From a bacterium (GTDB lineage Bacteria; Planctomycetota; JACOTG01; JAUIME01), in contig JAUIME010000440.1 of NCBI GenBank assembly GCA_030433195.1, positions 1-5,032 on the forward strand: DNA of 5,032 nucleotides. Reading direction: 5' to 3'. The notes beneath the pieces were generated by a model, which saw only the letters and a list, made by a program, of their open reading frames with translations, did not search any database and was not told the DNA's origin. This document shows, piece by piece, positions 1 to 5,032 of this stretch (the first letter of the stretch is position 1; every line of letters starts with the position of its first letter). The position numbers were made by a program, and so were the translations under genes.

Positions 1-125
1 GCAGCCGTCAGCGCGCGAGGGTCCGGGCCGGGGGTGTAGATCCCGTTGGCGCGCGCCTCCTTGAGGGACAGCTCGGGACGGCGCCCAGAGGAGGACTTGG
101 TGCGGCGCCGACGTCCCTTGCGTGC
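1..125 (-). other. Possible frameshift zone at the 3' end of the DUF3488-like gene
   Basis: In the gene's own frame, codons here drop to about two thirds G/C-ending, and the product becomes an unlikely run rich in Gln, Arg and Pro. In the frame one base further along, codons from about 85 to 1 are nearly all G/C-ending (about 25 of 28). They encode a more natural sequence containing PELSLKEARANGIYTPGPD. That second frame has a stop at 195-197 and no ATG, GTG or TTG between there and the edge, so it cannot easily be a separate gene. The simplest readings are a one-base insertion (or two-base loss) around 85-150, a sequencing or assembly error, or chance. Only the edge of the gene is visible, so this is tentative. 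Confidence 0.4.
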
Positions 126-879
126 CGCCCGTCGTGACGGGAGTCTCGAGCGACGACGAGGGTTGCGGCGCTTCGGGGAGCAGCGAGCGGATGCTCACGC
201 GCGGCGCGAGCACGAAGACGACGACGCCGAGCCAGACGCCGGATAACACGAGAGCGCCGATCGTTCGGCGTGCGAACCGCCGTCGACTTCCGTGATCCGC
301 GACGGATTCGTCGCGACGGATCCGCCGGGAAGTCCCGCGTACCGTGAGCGGGCCGGGGAACGCGCTCCATTCCGCGAGCACCCAAAACCGCAACGCGAGC
401 AGCCCGATCGCGCACGCGAGGGCGAGGAAGGGAGTCGCGTCGAGCGTGAAGGCGAGAGGGACGAGGTGGAACGTCGAGAGCACTGTGGCGAACACGACGA
501 GCGGTCGCGCGGGCGGGGCGGACGCCAAGAAAACCTGCATCGTCGTCGTGAGCGCCAACGTGGCGTGCGCGGCCGAGTCGATCGGGAACGAGCCGCGCGT
601 GATCCAGACGAACAGGATGGCGGTCGGAACGATCGCTCGCGAGGCGACGGACGCGCGGCTCGCGCCCGCAACACGTTCGATCGCCCCGACGAGCCGACCG
701 AACGACGCGCTGGTCGCGATGCACAGCAGCGCGCTCGGGTCGGACACGGCGAGCGAGGTTCCCGCTCCGCATGCGAGCAGCAAGAGGGTCGAGAGTGTCG
801 TGAGCGGGGCGGGCGCTTCGTCGGACGAGCGCCGGCGGATCGCGGCATCGTCACCGGACATCGCGCGAAGGCGTTTCAT
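1..879 (-). CDS. Multi-spanning membrane protein, probable DUF3488/TgpA-type transglutaminase-like protein (N-terminal part, 3' end outside window)
   Basis: The frame is open from the ATG at 879 to the left edge: 293 codons, no stop seen. The start is supported by a strong GGGGAGG ribosome binding site nine bases upstream and by the ATGA overlap with the preceding gene. After a short charged N-terminus there are hydrophobic segments at about residues 26-45, 47-64, 82-95, 105-122, 126-145 and 150-169. A basic loop (about 180-205) and another membrane segment (about 206-227, ending VFVLAPR) follow, then a Pro/Ser/Thr-rich linker. This matches the N-terminal half of TgpA-like proteins, in which a membrane domain precedes an extracytoplasmic transglutaminase-like domain. 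That catalytic domain would lie outside the window, so the family call rests on topology and on the MoxR-DUF58 neighbours, not on catalytic residues. Below about position 120 the coding signal seems to move to another frame, so the last 40 or so residues of this reading are doubtful. Confidence 0.72.
   Translation of the reverse strand, partial: MKRLRAMSGDDAAIRRRSSDEAPAPLTTLSTLLLLACGAGTSLAVSDPSALLCIATSASFGRLVGAIERVAGASRASVASRAIVPTAILFVWITRGSFPIDSAAHATLALTTTMQVFLASAPPARPLVVFATVLSTFHLVPLAFTLDATPFLALACAIGLLALRFWVLAEWSAFPGPLTVRGTSRRIRRDESVADHGSRRRFARRTIGALVLSGVWLGVVVFVLAPRVSIRSLLPEAPQPSSSLETPVTTGGTQGTSAPHQVLLWAPSRAVPQGGARQRDLHPRPGPSRADGC
876..879 (-). other. ATGA stop/start overlap, DUF58 to DUF3488-like gene
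   Basis: The TGA ending the DUF58 gene (878-876) shares bases with the ATG of the next gene (879-877). A four-base ATGA overlap generally indicates co-transcription and translational coupling. Here the downstream gene also has its own strong ribosome binding site. Confidence 0.85.
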
Positions 880-1985
880 GTGCGGTCGCCTCCCCACAGA
901 ACACGCGCGTCGAGCGGTTTGCTCGCGGCGAGATCCTGCGGTCGGATCGTCGCCACGGGCCCCTTCGCGTGTGCGGGCTCTTCGCCGGTGAGCTCGGCGA
1001 TCGGCACCGGCTCGACGAGTGCGAGCGCGTGCAGCAGATGGTCGAGCGTCGAACCGGCGGTGCGCACGGGGAAGCGATCGGCTTCGCGGTGGCGCAGGAC
1101 GAACTCGACGTCGTGTCCGCGTCGTACGAGCTCGCGCGTCAAGGAGGCAGCGATCTGCACGGCGCGCTCGAAGCGCGCGCGCGCGGCCGCGGTGTCGTCT
1201 TCGATCGCCGCGTCGAGCCGCACGGTCATCGTCTCGGCCGGGGTGCGTTCGTATTCGCGTACGAGCAGGCGACCGGGGACGCGCGCCGAGCTGCGCCAAT
1301 GAATGCGACGCAGGTTGTCGCCGGGGCGGTATTCGCGCAGGCCCGAAAACTCGTCGTCGCCGGCTGCGTTGGGAGTGCGCTGGCCGAAGTGGACCGCGTC
1401 GCGTGCTTGCGGGATCCAACGCTCGGGGATGCGCACGAGTTCCGGATACACGACGATCTCGTTGTCGCAGGGGAGATCCACGCTGGCTTCGAACAGCCCG
1501 AGCGGGTGGCGGCTCGTGACCGAGACGTGGCGGAATGCAGCGAGACCGCGGCGATAGAGTGTCCCTTCTTGGATCAGAGTTCGCGCGCCGTCGGCCTCGA
1601 ACTGCTCGACCGCGGAGACGAACGCCGAACCGCGTCGCGCGGGGCCGCGACTCTCGGGAACGTCGCGCACGACGAGCAGGGCGGAGGGCAGCTTGCCCGC
1701 GGTTCGCCGCAAGACGAGGCGGGTCCGGAAGCGCGAGCCCGCAAAGACCGTGCGCGGCAGATGCCGCTCGATCGAGAGACCGCGGAGATTGCGCCGCGCG
1801 AGGCGGATCGCCGCGAGCCAAACCCCGAGCGCGACGCATCCGACGAGGACGAGCGCATTGTTGTAGGTGTCCATCCCGAACAGCGTCACGGCCACCGCGA
1901 TCGTCGCGAATCCCCAAGCGACGGGGCGGGGGCGCGCCGTCACGCGGAAGCGACGCGGCAGCGCTCGTGAGCGGTCGGCGGTCAT
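876..1985 (-). CDS. DUF58 domain-containing membrane-anchored protein
   Basis: This 369-residue protein has a basic N-terminus, two membrane segments at about residues 21-38 and 43-61, a beta-rich middle region, and the DUF58 signature at about 211-245 (DEFSGLREYRPGDNLRRIHW, then RSSARVPGRLLVREYE). The stretch PLGLF at 161-165 is also typical of the family. The C-terminal part (about 250-330) resembles the von Willebrand A-like half of DUF58 proteins, but I see no intact DxSxS metal site; the corresponding strand reads VRLDAAI. Length is normal for the family. DUF58 proteins are regularly encoded beside MoxR ATPases and are presumed partners or substrates; their biochemical role is not established. 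The gene starts within the moxR stop codon and has no convincing ribosome binding site of its own, so translation probably depends on coupling. The family call is firm; the function is inference. Confidence 0.93.
   Translation of the reverse strand: MTADRSRALPRRFRVTARPRPVAWGFATIAVAVTLFGMDTYNNALVLVGCVALGVWLAAIRLARRNLRGLSIERHLPRTVFAGSRFRTRLVLRRTAGKLPSALLVVRDVPESRGPARRGSAFVSAVEQFEADGARTLIQEGTLYRRGLAAFRHVSVTSRHPLGLFEASVDLPCDNEIVVYPELVRIPERWIPQARDAVHFGQRTPNAAGDDEFSGLREYRPGDNLRRIHWRSSARVPGRLLVREYERTPAETMTVRLDAAIEDDTAAARARFERAVQIAASLTRELVRRGHDVEFVLRHREADRFPVRTAGSTLDHLLHALALVEPVPIAELTGEEPAHAKGPVATIRPQDLAASKPLDARVLWGGDRT
889..895 (-). promoter_or_regulatory. Ribosome binding site of the DUF3488-like gene
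   Basis: The minus strand reads GGGGAGG here, a near-perfect anti-Shine-Dalgarno match nine bases before the ATG at 879. It lies inside the last codons of the DUF58 gene. It fixes the start of the third gene at 879 rather than at the second in-frame ATG six codons later. Confidence 0.75.
1982..1985 (-). other. ATGA stop/start overlap, moxR to DUF58 gene
   Basis: The moxR TGA (1984-1982) overlaps the DUF58 ATG (1985-1983). Just upstream of this ATG the minus strand has no good Shine-Dalgarno sequence; the nearest purine-rich tract, GGCGAG, is about 15 bases away. Re-initiation by ribosomes finishing moxR is therefore the likely mode, which would tie the amounts of the two proteins together. 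Confidence 0.85.
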
Positions 1986-2941
1986 AGCGGGACCGGTACG
2001 CTCGCCACGATCTCGCGGATGACCTCGGCCGCGAGGTCGTCGGGGTCGGGAGTCATCGATGCGTTGCGCGGTAGCACGCGGTGCGCGAGCGCGGGGATCG
2101 CGAGCGCTTTGACGTCATCGGGCAATACGTAGTCGCGGCCTTGGACGAACGCGAGCGCCTGCGCCGCGCGATAGAGGCCGAGGGTCGCGCGCGGACTCGC
2201 GCCGGTCGCGAGGTGTTCGTGCGTGCGAGTCGCGCCGATGAGCGTCGTGAGGTAGTGGACGACCGAGTCGTCGACGCGGATCTCGCGGACCGCGGCGCGG
2301 AGCGCGCGGACGTCTTCGGGCGTCGAGACGGGTTCGAGGTCCCGCAGCGGATCGTGGGTTCGGCGACTCGCGAGGATCTGCTTCTCTTCGTCTTGAGTCG
2401 GGTAGTCGAGCCGCATGCGCAAGAGGAACCGGTCGAGCTGCGATTCGGGGAGGAGGTATGTTCCGGTGTATTCGAGCGGGTTCTGCGTCGCGATCACGAA
2501 GAACGGCGCGGGCAACGCGTGGGTCGTGCCGTCGACCGTGACTTCGGCTTCACTCATCGCCTCGAGAAGCGCGCTCTGGGTGCGCGGCGTCGTGCGGTTG
2601 ATCTCGTCGGCGAGGACGATGTTCGCGAAGATCGGGCCCGGCTGAAACTTGAACTCGCGGTGCGTGGGATCGAACACCGAGATCCCCGTGATGTCCGAGG
2701 GCAGCAGATCGGGCGTGAACTGGATGCGCCGGAACTCGCCCGCGACGGATCGAGCAAGCGCGCGCGCGAGCGTACTCTTGCCGACGCCCGGGATGTCTTC
2801 GATGAGGATGTGACCGCCGGCGAGCATCCCGATCAACACCAACTCGATGCGCTCGCGCTTCCCGAGGATCACGCGCTCCATGTTCTCGATGAGACGATCG
2901 ACCGACGCGTCGGTGGCGGGGCGAGTCTGCGGCTCTGGCAT
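1982..2941 (-). CDS. MoxR-family AAA+ ATPase
   Basis: This 319-residue cytoplasmic ATPase has normal MoxR length and all the expected motifs. Walker A is IPGVGKST (residues 50-57) and Walker B is IVLADEINR (108-116). Sensor 1 is ATQNP (151-155), the arginine-finger region is LLPESQLDRF (163-172), and the sensor 2 region is GASPRATLGL (247-256), followed by the helical lid. MoxR proteins couple ATP hydrolysis to remodelling or maturation of partner proteins. Here the likely partners are the DUF58 and DUF3488-like products encoded directly downstream in the same operon. The frame stays open upstream to an ATG at 3166, but that extension crosses the intergenic region and the tex start and has no homology-like sequence. 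The ATG at 2941 has AAGGGA eight bases upstream and gives the standard N-terminus, so it is preferred. No key residue is missing. The physiological target is not shown by the sequence. Confidence 0.96.
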   Translation of the reverse strand: MPEPQTRPATDASVDRLIENMERVILGKRERIELVLIGMLAGGHILIEDIPGVGKSTLARALARSVAGEFRRIQFTPDLLPSDITGISVFDPTHREFKFQPGPIFANIVLADEINRTTPRTQSALLEAMSEAEVTVDGTTHALPAPFFVIATQNPLEYTGTYLLPESQLDRFLLRMRLDYPTQDEEKQILASRRTHDPLRDLEPVSTPEDVRALRAAVREIRVDDSVVHYLTTLIGATRTHEHLATGASPRATLGLYRAAQALAFVQGRDYVLPDDVKALAIPALAHRVLPRNASMTPDPDDLAAEVIREIVASVPVPL

Positions 2942-2949
2942 ACGCGGAT

Positions 2950-2955
2950 TCCCTT
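2950..2955 (-). promoter_or_regulatory. Ribosome binding site of moxR
   Basis: The minus strand reads AAGGGA (within GAAAGGGA) eight bases before the ATG at 2941. The match is moderate, but it decides between this start and the in-frame extension that begins at 3166. Confidence 0.6.
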
Positions 2956-2965
2956 TCGGAGCCCA

Positions 2966-2994
2966 TCGATAGCGGAATCGCGGGGGGTTGTCAA
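2966..2994 (-). promoter_or_regulatory. Candidate promoter of the moxR-DUF58-DUF3488 operon
   Basis: On the minus strand a perfect TTGACA -35 hexamer (2994-2989) is followed after exactly 17 bases by TATCGA (2971-2966), a partial match to TATAAT (three of six). Transcription would start near 2959, leaving a leader of about 18 bases that includes the ribosome binding site. The perfect -35 and ideal spacing are persuasive in such GC-rich DNA; the -10 is weak. Confidence 0.5.
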
Positions 2995-2996
2995 CC
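2986..2996. repeat. 11-base palindrome in the divergent promoter region
   Basis: GGTTGTCAACC is a perfect five-base inverted repeat around one central base. It covers the -35 hexamer of the leftward promoter and lies just upstream of the rightward -10 element. A repressor or activator bound here could affect both directions. It is short, and the TTGACA hexamer itself contributes much of the symmetry, so an operator role is only a possibility. Confidence 0.35.
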
Positions 2997-3003
2997 AGAG
3001 CGT

Positions 3004-3012
3004 TGCTATGAT
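3004..3012 (+). promoter_or_regulatory. Candidate extended -10 promoter of tex
   Basis: TGCTATGAT consists of a TG dinucleotide, one base, and TATGAT (3007-3012), a five-of-six match to TATAAT. Transcription would start near 3019, giving a leader of about 30 bases. A TTGTCA at 2988-2993 is only 13 bases upstream of the -10, too close to act as a normal -35, so the extended -10 would have to compensate. This is one of the few AT-rich spots between the genes. Confidence 0.45.
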
Positions 3013-3040
3013 GCGGCCTCGTTCGATCCACTTGCCCTTC

Positions 3041-3045
3041 GGAGG
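3041..3045 (+). promoter_or_regulatory. tex: Ribosome binding site of tex
   Basis: GGAGG lies five bases before the ATG at 3051, which is good spacing. It confirms this ATG as the start; the protein from here begins at the usual Tex N-terminus. Confidence 0.85.
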
Positions 3046-3050
3046 TACCC

Positions 3051-5032
3051 ATGCCCGCGACGACGTTCGATCCCGTTCCCGCGATCAGTGACGAGCTCCA
3101 ACTGCCCCATGACGGTGTGGCCGCGGTCGTGCGGCTGTTCGCCGAAGGCAACACCGTGCCGTTCATCGCCCGCTATCGCAAGGAAGTGACGGGCGCGCTC
3201 GACGAAGTGGCGATCCGCTCGATCGAAGAGCGCTTCCACTACCTCGGCGAGTTGGACGAGCGCAGGCGCTCGATCGCCGCGTCGATCGAAGAGCAGGGCA
3301 AGCTCACCGACGATCTGCGCGCCGCGCTCGAAGCGTGCACCACGAAGTCGGCGCTCGAAGACCTCTACCTGCCGTACAAACCCAAGCGCCGGACGCGCGC
3401 CACGATCGCGCGCGAGAAGGGGCTCGAGCCGCTCGCCGAGCGCATCCTCGCCCAGCCGGGCGACGGCGACCCGGGTGCAGAAGCGGCGGCGTTCGTCGAC
3501 GCCGAGAAGGGAGTCGAGTCGGCCGAAGATGCACTCGCCGGCGCCGGCGACATCGTGGCCGAGTCGCTCGCCGAGACCGCGTCGATCCGCGAGTTCGTGC
3601 GCGACGCCTTCGCGCGCGAGGGGGTGCTCGTCACGAAGGCGGTCGCCGACAAGACGAAAGAACCGACGAAGTTCGAGACGTACTACGACTACCGCGAGCC
3701 GATCGCGAAGATGCCGTCGCACCGCTACCTCGCCATCCGGCGCGGGGAGCGCGAAGGGGTCTTGCGCGTGACCGTGGAGCTCGACCCCGAGTCGGCGGTC
3801 GGCCGCATCGAGCGTGAAGCCGGTCTCGACGCCGCGTCGCCGTTCGCGCCGCAACTCCGCGCCGCGGCCGAAGACGCGTTTCGTCGGCTCGTGGCGCCGG
3901 CGGTCACCAACGACGTGCGCGCCGAGGCGAAGCTGCGTTCCGACGAGTCGGCGGTCGAGGTCTTTGCCGAGAACCTCCGCCATCTGCTGCTCGCGGCGCC
4001 GCTCGGGGGCCGTACGGTCATCGGGATCGATCCCGGCTTGCGTACCGGGTGCAAGTGCGCCGTCGTCGATGCGAGCGGCAAGTTCCTCGAGCATCGCACG
4101 GTCTACCTGACGCGCGGTGCGCAGTCCGCGCAGTCGGCCGAGAAGGACCTCGTCGAACTCGTCGAGTCGCATCGACCCTTCGCGATCGCGGTCGGCAACG
4201 GAACCGGCGGGCGCGAGACCGAGTCGTTCGTGCGCCGCGCGATGAAGCGCGCCGGGATCGACGTCATCGTCGCGCAGGTGAACGAGTCGGGGGCGAGCAT
4301 CTACAGCGCGTCGGATCTGGCGCGCGAGGAGTTTCCCGAGCTCGATCTGACCGTGCGCGGCGCGATCTCGATCGCGCGTCGACTCCAGGATCCGCTCGCG
4401 GAGCTCGTGAAGATCGACCCGAAGTCGATCGGCGTCGGGCAGTACCAACACGACGTCCATCAGCCGTTGCTCAAGCGCAAGCTCGGCGACGTCGTCGAGA
4501 GCTGTGTCCATCACGTCGGCGTCGAACTCGCCACCGCGAGTGCGCCGTTGTTGGGGCGCGTTTCGGGGATCGGGCCGAAGCTCGCGACGCAGATCGTCAA
4601 GCACCGCGAGTCGAGTGGCGGGTTCTCGTCGCGCGCCGACCTGTTGAGCGTGAGCGGCCTCGGCCCGAAGGCGTTCGAGCAGTCGGCCGGGTTCTTGCGT
4701 CTGCGCGAGAGCTCGCATCCTCTGGACGCGTCGGCCGTGCATCCCGAACGCTACGACCTCGTCGAACGCATGGCGCGCGATCGCGGCATCGCCTTGTCCG
4801 ACCTCGTCGGCAACCCGTCGGTGGTCGACGCGATCGACATCGCGCAATACGTCGACGACACGGTGGGCGAGCCGACGCTTCGCGACATCGTCGACGAGCT
4901 CAAGAAGCCCGGGCGGGACCCGCGCGACTCGTTCGAGCCGCCGCAGTTCCGCGACGACGTCACGGTTCCCGAGGACCTCGAGCCGGGCATGGAGCTCGAG
5001 GGCGTCGTCACCAACGTGACCGACTTCGGGGC
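3051..5032 (+). CDS. tex: Tex, S1-domain RNA-binding transcription accessory protein (3' end outside window)
   Basis: I read 660 intact codons with no stop before the right edge. Tex proteins are usually about 720-780 residues, so roughly the last hundred are missing. The N-terminal helical region carries the family motifs PFIARYRKE (37-45) and DLYLPYKPKRRTRA (104-117). The YqgF/RuvC-like domain begins near 323 with VIGIDPGLRTGCK and includes AVGNGTGGRETE (380-391). Highly conserved segments follow: NESGASIYSASDLA, then ARRLQDPLAELVKIDPKSIG, then VGQYQHDV (462-469). The helix-hairpin-helix region contains SGIGPKLA (505-512) and SGLGPKAFEQSAGFLRL (535-551). The S1 RNA-binding domain opens at about 645 (PGMELEGVVTNVTDFGA) and is cut by the edge. 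Tex is a cytoplasmic nucleic-acid-binding protein linked to transcription and gene expression in several bacteria; its exact role remains poorly defined. The gene diverges from the moxR operon and shows no functional link to it beyond position. Confidence 0.97.
   Translation, partial: MPATTFDPVPAISDELQLPHDGVAAVVRLFAEGNTVPFIARYRKEVTGALDEVAIRSIEERFHYLGELDERRRSIAASIEEQGKLTDDLRAALEACTTKSALEDLYLPYKPKRRTRATIAREKGLEPLAERILAQPGDGDPGAEAAAFVDAEKGVESAEDALAGAGDIVAESLAETASIREFVRDAFAREGVLVTKAVADKTKEPTKFETYYDYREPIAKMPSHRYLAIRRGEREGVLRVTVELDPESAVGRIEREAGLDAASPFAPQLRAAAEDAFRRLVAPAVTNDVRAEAKLRSDESAVEVFAENLRHLLLAAPLGGRTVIGIDPGLRTGCKCAVVDASGKFLEHRTVYLTRGAQSAQSAEKDLVELVESHRPFAIAVGNGTGGRETESFVRRAMKRAGIDVIVAQVNESGASIYSASDLAREEFPELDLTVRGAISIARRLQDPLAELVKIDPKSIGVGQYQHDVHQPLLKRKLGDVVESCVHHVGVELATASAPLLGRVSGIGPKLATQIVKHRESSGGFSSRADLLSVSGLGPKAFEQSAGFLRLRESSHPLDASAVHPERYDLVERMARDRGIALSDLVGNPSVVDAIDIAQYVDDTVGEPTLRDIVDELKKPGRDPRDSFEPPQFRDDVTVPEDLEPGMELEGVVTNVTDFG

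Noticed and set aside
8..772. 254-codon minus-strand frame starting at 772
   Set aside because: It is very Arg-rich with no membrane segments. The frame starting at 879 has the ribosome binding site, operon overlap and membrane-protein character.
292..1302. 336-codon plus-strand frame opposite the DUF3488-like and DUF58 genes
   Set aside because: It spans the junction of two coupled genes on the other strand, and its Arg/Glu-rich product is typical of a shadow frame.
969..1970. 333-codon plus-strand frame opposite the DUF58 gene
   Set aside because: It is antisense to a clear DUF58 coding sequence, with low-complexity charged composition and no domain.
2988..3012. TTGTCA plus TATGAT as a standard -35/-10 promoter for tex
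   Set aside because: The spacer is only 13 bases, too short for a normal sigma-70-type promoter. The extended -10 reading is preferred.
2081..3091. 336-codon plus-strand frame opposite moxR
   Set aside because: It mirrors the MoxR coding frame, is Arg/Glu/Asp-rich with no motif, and would run over the intergenic region into the tex start.
2942..3166. N-terminal extension of MoxR to an ATG at 3166
   Set aside because: It would cross the intergenic region and the tex start. The ATG at 2941 has a ribosome binding site and gives the normal family length of 319 residues.
3218..3296. Repeated TCGATCGAAGAG in tex
   Set aside because: Both copies encode Ser-Ile-Glu-Glu in a helical region with the same preferred codons; there is no sign of a mobile or regulatory repeat.
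3006..4847. 613-codon open frame on the minus strand opposite tex
   Set aside because: It is antisense to a canonical tex gene, is rich in Arg, Asp and Leu, shows no recognisable domain, and is expected from the codon bias of GC-rich genes.

Overview
The window is a GC-rich (roughly two thirds G+C), densely coding bacterial chromosome segment. Codons in every real gene end overwhelmingly in G or C, which is why long spurious reading frames appear on both strands. Nothing points to a phage, plasmid, insertion sequence or CRISPR array. Gene content and style would suit a planctomycete, myxobacterium or another high-GC Gram-negative lineage, but no marker here fixes the taxon.

There are two divergent transcription units around a 109-base intergenic region (2942-3050). 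Leftward, on the minus strand, is a tight three-gene operon: a MoxR-family AAA+ ATPase (2941-1982), a DUF58 protein with two N-terminal membrane segments (1985-876), and a multi-spanning membrane protein (879 to the left edge, incomplete). The third protein looks like the N-terminal half of a TgpA/DUF3488 transglutaminase-like protein. Both internal junctions are ATGA overlaps, so the three products are probably made in coupled fashion. MoxR, DUF58 and DUF3488-transglutaminase is a widely conserved trio. By inference the ATPase acts as a chaperone or remodeller for the two membrane-anchored partners, in envelope or secretion-related maturation.

Rightward, on the plus strand, is tex (3051 to the right edge, incomplete). 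It encodes the conserved Tex RNA-binding transcription accessory protein, and the window ends just as its C-terminal S1 domain begins. It has a good ribosome binding site and an extended -10 promoter candidate.

The intergenic region also holds a perfect -35 hexamer for the minus-strand operon and an 11-base palindrome lying over the -35 area. No stretch longer than 300 bases lacks a gene. The oddest observation is at the far left: in roughly the last 120 bases of the third operon gene, the codon and residue signal moves from the expected frame into the neighbouring frame, suggesting a frameshift or a sequence error. Otherwise this is an ordinary housekeeping region, and I found no convincing novel system.
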